Shown here: piece after piece, positions 1 through 12,060 of the stretch
Layout of the letters: each line of letters starts with the position of its first letter
How positions within the stretch are numbered: the first letter of the stretch is position 1
DNA from: Trogon surrucura
Taxonomy: Eukaryota; Chordata; Aves; Trogoniformes; Trogonidae
Assembly: GCA_020746105.1 (NCBI GenBank)
Contig: CM036621.1
Coordinates: 50,130,264-50,194,263 of the forward strand
DNA length: 64,000 nucleotides
Direction of reading: 5' to 3'
Position numbers and translations under genes: made by a program
The notes under the pieces: generated by a model
What the model saw: only the letters and a program-made list of their open reading frames with translations
What the model was told of the DNA's origin: nothing
Databases searched by the model: none

Positions 1-2886
1 CCCTCTGTTAGCTTTCCTTGAGCTTGGTGCCGTGGAGCACAAAGGCACCTGTAACTCTGAGGTGAGTGCGCCAGAAATACCTGCAATACATTTTCACAGC
101 GGTGCTTTCTTCCGTAATTCAGGAGATCTGGTGATGTTAGAGTTCAACTTTATCCTGATAGGTATTAGAAAAGGTCCCGTTGGCCATGTTACGTGAAAAG
201 CAGTATTTCAAGGGTACTTTTGAAGTCTTAAGGTCTCAGTGGTCTTAGCCATTCCTAAATAGTACTGATATTACTGCATATTTGAAATCATAGAATAAAA
301 AAACCTCTGCAGGTGTAATATCAGCTTGATCAGCAGAGGAAATCCACCATGCATGCAATCGAGGGGACTGAGGGTTTTTGCGGTCCCAATCATTATGCCC
401 CCTCCTGTTGTCAGCCCTCCACAGCCCTCTGCAAATTGAATTCCTGCTTTGTTTAGTTTAATAGATATATAATAGTGTACACCTTGTCACTTCTTTTGTG
501 TGCTGGATGATGTGCTTTGTGATCTATATGGAAATGCTCAAATGAAAAGAAAAAAGTCTCTTTACATTGGCATTAATTGCTGTCAGATCCTCACAGTTTG
601 GACCAAGTCGTTCCTGAACAGGCACGCAGTTGTCTGCTCTGCTTACGCCCTGGCGAGATGCTTTAGTATCTGTCATTAATAGCACAAGAGAATACTTGGT
701 CTAACTGTTTGGGGAAAGCAGCACAATGGAGGACGAAGGTCCAAGAGCACTTGCCAAATTTCTTTCAACCAGCTCGGCTGTTAGTGTGTAGTGTGAATGA
801 AGAAAATTGAGAACGGCAGCTAAGGCTTAACTAATGCAATCCTACTTGGGGCTGCAAACAAAGGCTTTGGCCTCTGTTCACAGGGGCCGACCTTGCCATT
901 GTGGATTGAAAGCTAAAATGACTGAGGGATTTGGTTTGACCAGGAAAGTACCAGGAGAGTGAGACAGAAGCAGAAACCCTGGCCCGGTGTTGCTGAAAGG
1001 AGATTTTGTTTGAAGCTGGAAAAACTAAAAGCTCCGTCTTCATCCGCAGGTGTAATTTATAAGCAGGCTGAACAAATTCCTTCAGGATTTCAGCAGGCAA
1101 CAGTGTCCATCCAATGCTGTGGGCATGCTGGGCTGTCAAATAATCCCCATCCCTGATGGCCTCAGGAGTTATTAGCTATTGTCACAACTTGTCTCCAGCT
1201 CTGTCTCTCAGGGGCATCTTTTTCCCATTAGCAGTTATTCATATGAAGAGCTCTTGTGTCTCGTCCAGTATTAGCTCTTCATTTTCTCTTTTGTTGGATG
1301 CCCAAGGAAGGGCTCTCCAAGAGGGGTCTGTCTTTGCTGTATTCACAGGCCACTCTTGGCTGATTTGCTTGGAAATACACGCACAAAATAAGCAGGCCCA
1401 TCTGTTCCCTTAAAGCAAGTGGTAGTAAATCAGCTTTTGCAGCATAAAATAAAATAAAACTGACTGGTGATCTGCAGCATGCAGGTATGAGCACACACCT
1501 GCAAATGAGCCTGTGCTCGTACCCTCCCGGTGATGGTCATACCATCCCAAAATCGGCTGAGACCATAGGGCAGGCTTTAATCCGTTGGGAAAAGAAGTAG
1601 AAATAATTTTCTGGACATGTCCTGAAGACAAACGGGCTGTGCCATGTGTGTCCGAGGGAGAGTGCTCACATGTTCATTAACATTAGAGTTTCTCTGGTAA
1701 CGAGGCTGGGCTCACTTCTGGTGTTGGGTATGAAACAGCAGCATGGATGACCTGAAGCAATGTAGAAGTCAGTTTTAGCAAAATATCTGGTTTTCGAGTG
1801 TCTTCCTACCCTAACTTTTTGGGGTTTTTTTCTTTTTTTAAACAAGGCTAAGAAAGTCAGAAAATCTGGAACTGTTTTAGAGTATTGCTCATAAACGATG
1901 TTTAAAGAAGCTTATGACTGTAAGAGCAAAAGTAATTAATAGCAGGAATGTGTGTTGGGTCCTCTTTCTAGCTAAAGCCTAAAATGGTCAAATGTGGTGG
2001 CATTTAAAATATTAAAGCCATGTTTCTCTATTGTTTTTCTTTAACCTTTCAACAAGGTTTTACATAGTTGACTACTGTCATATTTGCTGTATATCTTTTA
2101 ATGCTATGTATGTGAGGTGCTCGGGAGGTACATGCAGTCTCTACTTTGATATTCCATTATTAACACTATATGTTGAGAAAGTGGTTTGCTTGTCTAATGA
2201 CAGCAAACTGCTACTTGAGCAGTATTTAAGTGACAGGGTAATCCCCACTTGGTTAGAGGTTAGCAGTCAGCCCATTTGCAGTCGACTCCTTACTTGAGGA
2301 GGTCCTTCCATGGATCTACCTTCATTGCAGTTGATGCTCCTGGGCCCTGTGATGAGCTCCATGGCATGGCTGGGATGATGTCTCCTTTGACAGAAAGAAT
2401 TATGAAAGAGTAATTCCCTTGTGCACAGTGAGGGAGTAACTACTGGTAAGCACAAGTTAGAAATAGAAGACACCCTGGCTGCAAGTGAGTAGTGAAAATC
2501 CATCTGCGTATTTGACTTTACAGCATTGTGTTCAGAAAAGATGAAACATCTCTTTCTGGCTTTTTTTGCACCCCAGTATCAGAACCATTGCAGGTGCCTC
2601 CACCAGCTTGGAGAACCCCATTGCCTTCCTGCACAGACGTTGAGGAAAACAATTTGAGTTTGGTGGGAGAACTGACCCAGCAGTTTCAGCTGCCAGACAG
2701 ACTTGAAAATTGAACGCTTTTGGACTCCAGAGTACCAGTGCGGGTGGCCCATGCTCACCCAAGCCCTTCCTCCCTGGTGGCCTTGTGCACTCTGCTGGGG
2801 GACTCCCCCTCAGCAGCAACCAATGAGGCATTGCAACCTTGTGTCAAGGTCTCAGCAGTTGGGTTTTGCAGTGTTTTGGTTCTCTC
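1..2886. other. Single-copy non-coding DNA, no gene recognised
   Basis: Mixed AT-rich sequence with stop codons frequent in all frames. Open frames here reach only about 100 codons, overlap on both strands and show no family motif. A short A-rich pentamer repeat (AAAAT type) lies at about 1445-1459. I recognise no transposon, RNA gene or promoter. It could be intronic or intergenic. Confidence 0.6.
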
Positions 2887-2951
2887 TTTTTTTTTTTTTT
2901 GTAGGAAACCTGACATTTTCCAGTGTGGAAGCCATGCACTTTTTTTTTTTT
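2887..2951 (+). repeat. Pair of T homopolymer runs
   Basis: A run of 14 T (2887-2900) is followed by GTAG, and a run of 12 T (2940-2951) is followed by CTCCTCCAG. Both look superficially like polypyrimidine tracts with 3' splice acceptors. No supported exon follows either one, so they are annotated as simple sequence only. Confidence 0.7.
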
Positions 2952-3020
2952 CTCCTCCAGAATGTTTTCCTTTTAAAATCAAAGCAGAAGCACAATGAAA
3001 TCTGTTTTGACAGGAAGGAG

Positions 3021-3899
3021 GCGGGGAAAAAAAGTTATGGCTGACTTTATTTATACGTGCCTATTTTTAGTTTAACACATGGAAGATTAGTTCTTGGGAG
3101 TGTCTTTAGAAGCCCCATGCATCATAGGAGGCTCCTTGGTAGAAGAGCAAGTGGGTGGCAGACCCTGAGCACCCGTTTGGAGTGGAGGCAATGGACAGAG
3201 AGATGAAACTAGGAGCGAAGACCCTTGGGTCCTTGCTCAAGGAGGAGGGAGGAGCAATGGTGAAGGTTTCTTCAAGACATATCTAAACTCTTTTGGAGAA
3301 GAAGAGGCAAGGCTTTATTTAAACTTGAGTGGTTAAGGGTTGCTTTTCTTGCCAATTGCTGTTTCTTTTGAAACATCTTGGAATTTGTATGTAAAAACCT
3401 TCAAATTTGCGCTTTCTTGTTCTTTTTCTTCAGCGTTTCCTTTCTTCATTTTCCCAGAGGTAAAATGTTAACAGTGAGAAGCATTAAAAAAAAAAAAAAA
3501 AGCCCAAACCAGTATTTGATTTTTTTCATGCAGAAAATCACAAAAAATTATCTTTAAGCCCCCTTTACTTTCCAAAATAAGATTGAGCAAAAAGTACCTA
3601 GCATTTGTTAGTGCCCCTTCAAAAAAAAAATTTTTAAAAATTCGTATTTTCCACATTGTCACTGTATTTAGCAATAGCAAAGGATTTTCTCGTTGCATTA
3701 AATGTTTCCTGATAGGTCTTGAAAATGAGATGTTTGTTTAACTATACTGCACTTACTTTATTTACTATTTGCTTGTTGTTTTTCCTGTATGATTGAATAT
3801 CTAGGTTTTAAATAGTTGGTAAATACACACAGGCACATGCACACACACACAGACACTAGCATGCCAATCTGCTTTCTACACGCTTGCTTTTCTAATGCT
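3021..3899. other. Non-coding DNA with A-runs and a short CA repeat
   Basis: The segment holds a 16-base A run (3486-3501), an A10-T5-A5 block (3621-3640) and a short interrupted AC repeat (about 3826-3856). No coding frame or transposon is recognised. Confidence 0.6.
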
Positions 3900-4095
3900 T
3901 TTTTTTGTTGTTGTTTGAAAAATCATGTAAGCATAATAGGGATAATTAGCTTTGACTATGAGCAAATCTGGCAATAAAACACATTAGCTACAGCTTTAAA
4001 TCAACATCGCAGCCTGCAGCCTTGACTTAACTCATAGTCCCGGTAAAATCTAATTAAAACTGAAATGATCATCTAGGCATTTGATTTTAATTGCG
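3900..4095. promoter_or_regulatory. Candidate conserved non-coding element (AT-rich, homeodomain cores)
   Basis: The block is AT-rich but complex rather than repetitive. Homeodomain-type cores are visible: TAATTA at 3943-3948 and 4051-4056, and TAATTG at 4088-4093. No open frame or repeat explains it. This texture is typical of vertebrate developmental enhancers, but that is inference: motif cores of six bases are common in AT-rich DNA and no cross-species alignment was available. Confidence 0.3.
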
Positions 4096-6313
4096 TATGT
4101 GTGTGTATGTGTATATTTTGGCTATTTGGCCTGTATAGCTGATTTTGTTGAAGTAGCTGGATTTGCCGAGAGCTGCTTTGAACCTTATGCTATAATCACA
4201 GGGAAAAGACACAAAAACTTAACAGAGACACGGCTATTAGGTTCAAAGCCTGCTAATGGTGTTTTTGAAAAAATACTCCTATAGGTAGCACGTCTGAGTT
4301 GCATTATTAGATGCCTCAGAATATTAGTTATGCATTGGCTTAGATTTACAGAAATTAGGAGGAGATTTTTAAGTCCATGTTCCTAGAGCAAGAAAAATAA
4401 CTCCAGAAACTGGAGCTGAAATGTTTTACAGCAGAGCCTCGTCTTTCCCCTACCCTTGAAAGCTGAGTTGGCTTCAGCAGTGAGAAGACATTTGTAATGC
4501 AGATTGAATCTGTTCACATGGGGAGTTTGGGGGGAACTACAGATGTGTGTTAAATTCCCGTCCTGACTGACTTGAGGCTAATTTCACCTTGCAGACCTGC
4601 CATCCATCTCGGCAGAAGCTGATGGGGGGTCAGGTGCCAGTCCTGCTTGTGCTGTTTGGAAAACCTTCCTGGGCATCTGCCGGCACTCCCCTGTACCCAG
4701 TGCCTTTGGAAACACGACCTTAGGTGCTCACTCCCTGTAAATGTGCGTGCTGCCGCTGATTTATTCTGACTGGGAATGTGACCTCAGGTCTCTAATAATA
4801 AACACAGAGAGAACAAATGAAAACAATGCAGGATGTCTCATGTGCTTTCAGAAGAACAAGGTCTAACACTTCTCGTTCAAGCCTTTTGTGATCCAGGGAC
4901 ATGTTTGGGAGCCTAATGCGTCTTTGGGAACCTTGGGAGTCTCCTGTGGTGTTTCTGGACACCCTGAAAATGGTTTAGGCTTACATAGCCCCTAGGGTTG
5001 GGATTTATGAAAAAAAACCTCTCAAAACAAGAATATAGCTACTTTGGGGAAACATCAGTGGGTTTTAGTGAGGCTAATGTCAAAGTGCATTATTCCTATT
5101 CTATTTCCCAGAGTCACCTAAAATCAGCAAAAGAAGCTGGGAAGTTTCCATGTGCTTGGAAAAAAACCTGTGTTACAGTGTTTTAATACATGGGATCTAC
5201 AAAACCTTGAATTGTACAAGGTGACGGAGTCAAGGAAGTTATGATAAAAACCCCTGGATTTAAACAGCCACAATGGTTGAAGAAGAGTTTGAGTTCAGAC
5301 CAATGGAAGAGAAGAGAACACCTGATTTTTTTTGCAGGTTCGAGGTCATAGTAGTTTATAGATGTGTAGCAGCTGCTCTCACACAGGCAATGCCTCCAGA
5401 TGCAGCACTGTCAGAGCATTTGGTAAAAGGCAAGAGCTCTGGGCTGTGCTCCCTGTGGTGCTGAGGTGGTGCTGCGGTAGCACACCTAACAATGGAGGCA
5501 AGGTGGGGTTTTTTTGGTGTGGTGGTTTTTGGGGTTTTTTAATTATTTTTTTTTTATTCACATGAGGTGCTTGCTACTTGCTGGAGGTTTGACTTTTTTT
5601 TGCAGGCAGAGCTGCTGTGCTGTTGGTCCTCCTCTGGCAATGCCCATCCCTGTCCCCAACTCCTTGGTGCCAGGCTGAGTGACCTTGGGCTCATAACATT
5701 GTTCTACAAATTTATCAGACATCAGTAGCACGTTGCCCTTCCTAGCCCAGCGTATCTGGATTTATGCATCTCATTGACTTCAGGGTGGATTCCAACCAAG
5801 ATGATGCAGCTTTACTTTACGCCTACTGGTGGATGCGGGGCCATGCCAGTGAGTGGTTTGGCTATGCCAAATGAATTTGGGCTGCTGCTCCAGAAGCAGC
5901 ATTGACCTTTGACCATGGGCCTCACTTCCCTTGACCAAGAGTAGGTCGGTAGGAAAGTCCAGCCTAAATTGAGGGGTGAGATCATGTTGGGTATCGGTTA
6001 CACCAGTCTCAGCTGCACAGTTGGTCTGCAGTGCTGCAGAACAGGTGTTTTAAGAAGAGGGGCATTCATGGGTGTGGGGGGAGAGTTTGCTTTTGGAGTT
6101 AATTTACCAGAGCAAACTGTTCAGAGCATTTCAGCTGATGGTGCACGGCATTCCCCAAAGAAATGGTAACTCGTTGCCTAAAGCCAGCTCCAGCGCAAAT
6201 GCTAGTGATTAATGCCTGGAGATCCCAGTGGTCTTGGAAGCAATATAGTTAAATAAAAGGCAATGGGTTGGATAAAAGGTCTTAAATCAGACTAATGTTG
6301 GTAAATGTCACTT
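4096..6313. other. Single-copy non-coding DNA, no gene recognised
   Basis: Begins with a short GT-rich stretch (about 4096-4118). T-rich simple sequence lies at about 5509-5555. Remaining sequence is unique-looking, with open frames below 95 codons and no recognisable product. Nothing else stands out. Confidence 0.55.
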
Positions 6314-6390
6314 GAAAGAGAAGGATTTGGGGAGGAAAAGAAAGAATAAAGAAAAAAGGGAGAGTAAGAATAAATTCAAAGGAGGGAAAG
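6314..6390 (+). repeat. Imperfect polypurine (GA-rich) tract
   Basis: About 77 bases are almost entirely A and G on this strand, with only scattered T and C interruptions. It contains runs such as GGGGAGG and several GAAA/GGGA units. Such tracts arise as simple sequence and can form unusual DNA structure, but no function is implied by the sequence. Confidence 0.6.
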
Positions 6391-8166
6391 TAGGCATTCC
6401 CACAAACTAATAAAATATCTGCAAATGAGAAAATGAGCCTGCTCAGATTGAAGTTTAATCACAGAAAAGATTTTGTTGTAACAAGAAGAATTCTAATTAC
6501 TACTCGAAACAGGAAACCTTTTTCTGCCTCTCAGCTGACATGCGGATGCTGAAGCCTGGTGCTGAGCAGGAGGGACGGTGTCGGGGAGGGAAAGAAGGGC
6601 TGCAGCAGTCGTCCTACCAGTTACTGCCAAAAACTAAACCAACTTCGTTTAGAGAGAGGCAGTTGTGAAGGTTTCATGTATGAGTACTACACAAGCATTT
6701 CTCTAGCAGCGAGCACCGATCTTCCCCAGTGGTGCGGTGCTGCCTGGGGATGCTCCCTGCGGGGTCTTCATGGAGCTCCTCTGTCTGAGCTTGTACTGAG
6801 GTTTGGCTTGGGAGGGACTTCAGGGCATTGGAGACCTTTGTAAGGTTGTGCCACAGCTGTAATAGTACATTAAACTCATTTAAGGCCACCCAAAAGGTTG
6901 ATAAAAACAGAAATGAGGTGCAGTAAAAATGCAGTGTTTTAGTGGCCGGTGAAAGAGTAGCAGCATGCACACCTTGTATTTCCATTTGAAAATTAGCAGG
7001 TATTAGTATTTTTGTTCCAAGGAAAAAATCAGAGGAGAAACAATGATAAAAATCCCACCTGTTGTTTGTAATTCAGCAGGACGAATCGTTTCAGGAGCAG
7101 GCTGACCATGCAGTTGGACTTTTAGCTTTATTTAGAAACCATTACAGCTTCCTCAGAGCTCAAAAATAGGTCCGTAGCTTCTCTTTAACAAGTCAATATT
7201 TTCTCTGCTATTCCCCTGCTGAACAGATTGTTGTTTCCTTCCTTGTTTTTGTTATAGATGCAATTCAAGCTGGGTTGGTTTGATTGATGTGTTCTGTTTC
7301 CTTTCTCTATTTGTGGTATCGAGCTCCTGGAGTCTCCACTGACTTCATTAAAGTATTTTGGAAAATAAGTATCCTCAGCATTATTTTCTCTTCTTGTTCT
7401 ATTGAAAAAAAAAAGTACAATAGAAAAGCACATTGAAGCATATTTTAAAAGAATAAAAACGCAGGTAGCTTGTGCATACATTTGAATGGGGAACAGTACT
7501 GACAACATTAAATAAGTTCTCTTTTTTAGTATTCTATCAAATGCAAGATTTTTAAAAGAAATTAAGATTAACATAATATTTGACAGCTTTTACCACATCT
7601 AAATTGCTACTGAAGTGCTTGGTAGGCAAAACTCACATTCTGCTTCCTTAATTTAGCTTCCTAATAATTATTTTACATCTGCTCCTCTCCTGCTGAATTT
7701 TTGAAACGTGGTTCGCTTCATCTTGAATGCTCTCGTGGCCCATAGCATCGGGAGGAGAGGATGCGTTGCAAATGGCAGGGAGCGAGCATCAGCACACGAC
7801 CGAGGCACTGTGTGAGGGGAAACCATCGTTACTGTCAAAATACAGGTGGTCCCACGTGGATGGGTGCTCCGAGTCCTTCCCTGGAGGCAGTGGGCTGCCA
7901 GTGGGACACCAGCAGGTTGTTTGAAGAAGGTCCCATTAACCTTTAAAGAAGGAAGTTTAATGGGAATGTATGTCTTTGTGTCAGCACTGGAAGAGTTAAT
8001 GAGACTGATTTGTGTTTTTTTTCAAAAAAATTAATTAAAACTCTTTTATCTGCAGTGTAGACACAGCCTGTGCTATGTCTCTGGCTCTCTGTGCCGTTTG
8101 GCTGGTGGGAATTAAGCGAAGGATTGTGCAAACATTGGGGAGCGTCACTGAAATTATTCAGCAGTC
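6391..8166. other. Single-copy non-coding DNA, no gene recognised
   Basis: Unique-looking sequence. A slightly more GC-rich stretch at about 6550-6840 has overlapping short frames on both strands, which is the pattern of chance openness. A CACGTG E-box core lies in CCACGTGG near 7852-7859. Open frames are at most 129 codons, with no family signature. Confidence 0.55.
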
Positions 8167-8187
8167 TTTTTTTTTTTTTTTTTTTTT
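8167..8187 (+). repeat. T21 homopolymer
   Basis: An uninterrupted run of 21 T. It is not adjacent to a recognisable retroposon body, so a poly(A) tail origin on the minus strand cannot be shown. Length is likely to be polymorphic. Confidence 0.85.
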
Positions 8188-8330
8188 GCTACTTTAGGAT
8201 TAATTTGTAAATTTGCTCTTGATAATCATTTGTAAAATAACCATAACCCTGAAATATTTCAGGTCGCAGCAAGATAGTGTTTAAACACATTGAGCCTAGT
8301 GAAATTGAAAAGTCAATCAGAATAGAAATA
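8188..8330. promoter_or_regulatory. Candidate regulatory block with two close palindromes
   Basis: An AT-rich, non-repetitive block directly after the T21 run. It contains a perfect 16-bp palindrome CCTGAAATATTTCAGG (8248-8263) and, 13 bp further on, a perfect 12-bp palindrome GTGTTTAAACAC (8277-8288). The second carries inverted forkhead-like TGTTTA/TAAACA halves. The regulatory role is inferred from motif density only. Confidence 0.3.
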
Positions 8331-10711
8331 TGACTTCTGTAATATTTTATATTGCTTTGAAAAGGATAGTTTGAGAGAATTAAAAAATGAGAAGTGAGTC
8401 CCTGGCCTTTTACATTTGTATGTAGTGCTGTTGCAGTCAGTGAGCTGTACTAGGAAGTCTCTGAGAATGTAAATACTTGATTTTTTTTGTTTCTTTAATT
8501 TTTGGAAACACTGTCCTTTTTTTTAAAATTATCTCAACTGTTAAACAGAGAGTAGTGAAACATACTTTTATGCTGTGTATTTTTACAGCAAAGTATTTAA
8601 ACCAGCCCGTTGAATAATTTCATGCTGCATTAAGTTCAGTAAGATCTTTTCCTATGCATCATTTTTAGTGCTTCCTATATCTTCAACCATAAGCTTTTTA
8701 ATTACCATGTGAAGAAATGTAAAATGAAGTTTAATAAGAAATAATTTTTTGGTCGTTTGGCTTCATCTAATGCAGGATTTTTCAGATGACGGAGTCAGCA
8801 CTGGTCACACGTTTTGTCTGGAAACCAGTGGATTGCCTTTAGAGTAACTCTGCCCATCGCTCACCAAAGCAGAAGGAAGAGGAGAGGTTTTATTAGGGCA
8901 GAAAGTTCAACCTCTGGAACCAGAAGAGTGCTTGTAATTCCAGCATTCTTTGTGATTCATTAAATCTCTGGGACTGAGAAAGAAGCACCTGGGCTTGGAG
9001 TTATCTTGCCCACCCAGTGGTTGGGTTTTGAGGAATCAGGTGTTTTTAGCAAAGGGTGAAGAAAATGTTTGTCAAAATGATTCCCGGCTTGGTCTAATTT
9101 AGAGCTTGCAGGCTTAGGCTTGGGACACTTTCCTTGAAGATTTTTTTTTAGACTAGATGCTTCTGTAAATACTTAAGAGTTAAGTTTCAAATACTGACAT
9201 TCCTGCAGCCTTTATGAATACAAATAACGTGCTTATAAATTCAACAGAAGGGAAACAAAAAAAATGGAAGCTCATGAGCCTGTCGTATGTCTTGGAGGGG
9301 GAAAAGGAGAGTAAAAGGTGAACTGAAGATGCAGTTTTCCTCCAGCTCTGAGCTGCACATTTCCTTATCCTCATTTCTGTGGCTCTTCCAGTGCCCAAGG
9401 GTAAAAGCCTCTTCCCTGGGACCTGCTTCCTAAAGAGCATGATCTCTGAAGAGACCTGCTCTGAGGTTTGCCTGCTTGTGTTTTAATGTAGGATTAGGGC
9501 TCTGGCTTGGTGTTTTGCAATCAATTCATTTCCACTCCATTTTAAAGATTTCTAACTTGGTATTTGCCCACTTTTAAAGTATTTTTAATGTATCCATTTT
9601 TAAATGGTAGTAATTTGATTGATTCTCTATTTTTATTAATTTATCCAGTGTTTTAAATTGGTTATAGGATACTGAGATTTACATGTATATCACTGATAAA
9701 CACTACCTTTGTTTGTTAACTCAAGATGGTGTTATATCTGGAAAGCTTTTTGAATTTGTGCATTTTGGCATTGCAGATTAAATGTACTTTCGAGATCCGG
9801 ATTTAACTTGGATCTTGACTTTGCAAAGTCTTATCATGGCCCCCAGTCCTGCAGATTGTCCAACATGACCTCGGACTTCATGTGAGGGCAAGTCCTTTTC
9901 AAAGTCAAAGGTATCACGTAGGCGAACGAGCCTCACCAGGTCTGTCAGTGTTCCTTGGGCATGGGTGTAAGGTTTTGCAGATTGTCACAGTTGAAGATGT
10001 ACGTAGGTAGCTCCCCTGTTGCCTGTGTTTTTAATTGGATAATAGTAAAGGGCTCTCGTTTTAGCAATGCTAAATCTGCTGAGGATTGTGGCTGAGCTGA
10101 TGAAGAAATCAAATCTAAAAACCTACATCCTCCCCAGGCTGGAATGGATGCTGATTTGGCGTTAAATCCAGATGGGGGTTGCTGAACCTACAAAGATGAA
10201 ATGAAAACCAGGATCTTCTCGTTGCTTTATGTTTTCTTTGGGATCTGTGAAAGCATGTCGTTAGACACGCTAACCAAAAGACTTGTGAGCTGCGATGGGT
10301 ACGTGCATTTATTTTAGCCCACTCCCTGGTCTGGGACTTAACCCAATCCTGCAGGACTATCACTGTGCTCCAATATTGTTCCCTTCCTATCCGCAAATGC
10401 ATGTGAGAGAGGAAGTTGTGGCACCAGTCACGGTTTGTCTTCCGTGCTGAATATTAAAAGCACAGGGGGAGAATAGGCCAGCTAGGTGAAGCTTGAAGGC
10501 TCGAGCTTGGAGGTCATCAACTGCAATGTGGGAAAGGAAAACTGACCTGTGGCTGTGGGACTGGAGGCGGGTTATCCAGTGTATTCATTTGAGGTTTCCT
10601 GTATGTGCCTCAGGAATGTAAATCTCTGCTGCTGGCTTTGTCTATAGCTTGGTTATGGATTTGTTGAGGATGGACATCCATTGTTTTATTCCCTTTTAGT
10701 GGAGGGAGGCC
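8331..10711. other. Single-copy non-coding DNA, no gene recognised
   Basis: Includes a markedly AT-rich stretch at about 9520-9720 and a perfect 14-bp palindrome GACTTTGCAAAGTC at 9817-9830. Open frames stay below 100 codons. No transposon or RNA gene is recognised. Confidence 0.55.
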
Positions 10712-10744
10712 TTTTTTTTTAATTTTGTTTTGTTTTTTTTTTTT
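10712..10744 (+). repeat. T-rich simple sequence
   Basis: T9 (10712-10720) and T12 (10733-10744) are separated by AATTTTGTTTTG. The stretch ends with AATTTCAG, which mimics a 3' splice acceptor, but no exon with coding potential follows. Confidence 0.7.
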
Positions 10745-11110
10745 AATTTCAGTTTGCGTAGGTGGAATATTCCTCATTTCCTTTTATTATACGGTAAACA
10801 CAATTACCGTGATATATTTTCTCCAATTTCTGTTAGGTCTGCGCTTTGAAACTATAACCTATTTTTAGCTGAAAATCCTTAGAGAAAGTCTAAGAAGCCA
10901 GAAAATGCTTTAGTAGGAAAGTGATATGTTCAAATAAACCTTACAGAGATAGTGCTCACCCAGCAGATGAAAATATTAAGTCTGAGGATTGTTAAGCAGA
11001 AGAGTATCTCTGAATCTCTCGTTTCTTTCTATCTAACGTAACCTGATTATCACTGTAATCTCTTTTGCTCTGTCAGTTTGAAAAGACAGTATCATCTGTC
11101 ATTCTGTAGG

Positions 11111-11178
11111 AAAAAAAAAAAAAAACACCCCAAAATAGTAGTAGGCAATATATTGGGTTTTTATATATATATATATAA
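11111..11178 (+). repeat. A15 run and (TA)n tract
   Basis: Fifteen A (11111-11125) are followed by a short unique stretch and then a TA dinucleotide tract of about eight units (11162-11178). This is simple sequence and likely variable in length. Confidence 0.8.
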
Positions 11179-11640
11179 AATAAAAACAAAAGAAGGCACT
11201 GGGGTTTTTTTTTGAGCAAATATGTGGCAAAGGGGCACTGGTACCACCTGAGCATCTCTGAGCATGTGTGTGCCAACATGTACATTTATCTTCTGACCAT
11301 GAGTATCTGGGACTAAACCACTGAAGCACCAGGGAAATATGAGATATTTTGCTCCACCAGCTGAGAAAGATGCTTACGGAAATAGAATTTGGTTGTGTTG
11401 GATAATAAATGAGAGGAATCTGATTGGTTTTGGTTTGTTGGTCCATCCTGAGAAAGCTACTGATAAGTCAGTAACAGCCTATATGACATGGTAACTTATT
11501 TAGCAGAGAACCCATTGAATGGATTGGGTTAGCTAAGTATTTCTATCCTCAAGATGACTGAAATCAGCCCTGACTGCCTTTCCTGTAACCGAGGGGTACG
11601 TTAGCTGGATGGCAGATACACATGTATACAGAAATTATTG
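11179..11640. other. Non-coding DNA, no gene recognised
   Basis: Unique-looking sequence with frames open on the minus strand up to 115 codons. Those frames run through the A/T simple repeats just upstream and have low-complexity ends, so they are unlikely to be real. Confidence 0.5.
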
Positions 11641-12060
11641 CCCCCTTAGCATCCATCCGAGTTTCGCCTGACCCTCCTGGGCCTCCCTGAGTGCTGGATG
11701 CAATTTTGGGCTCTGGCGAGGCACTGGGTCCTGGCTGCGCTGAGCGGCTCCTGCTGGGACGAGGATGCCCAATTTGGGACCATGGGGTTTTGGCTGATGT
11801 CGATCCAGCTGCCGCCCTCGCTGGCGGGGTAGGGAGGACACCTGCGTGCCCCTCTCAATGAAGACAGCCTTTGCTTTGGGAGAGAATTCACCGAGGTTGC
11901 TACAGCGGCGTTGCCCTGTGCAGAAGCGCGAAGAAAAGGGCTGGCACTTTCTGCCGCGCACGCCTGGTCGCATACTAAGGAAGCGGCGACTGGGGAATAA
12001 TAAAAGGCACTGGCTCGTCGGCCGGCTTTGCTGCTATTCAGAGCTTGCCCGAATTAGTAG
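11641..12060. other. GC-rich patch with CpG dinucleotides
   Basis: This patch is visibly richer in G, C and CpG than its surroundings, for example CCGCCCTCGCTGGCGGGG near 11810 and several CGCG/GCGC groups near 11920-11990. Long frames are open on both strands (127 codons plus at 11,846-12,229; 112 codons minus at 11,635-11,973), which GC-rich sequence produces by lack of stop codons. I recognise no domain in either. It could be a small CpG-rich regulatory region, an old transposon piece, or an unrecognised exon of a lineage-specific transcript. Confidence 0.35.

Noticed and set aside
2887-2963. T-run followed by AG sequences resembling 3' splice acceptors (also at 10733-10752, 20580-20598, 52436-52456)
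   Set aside because: No coding frame or paired donor is supported downstream. Such sites are expected wherever T runs are common.
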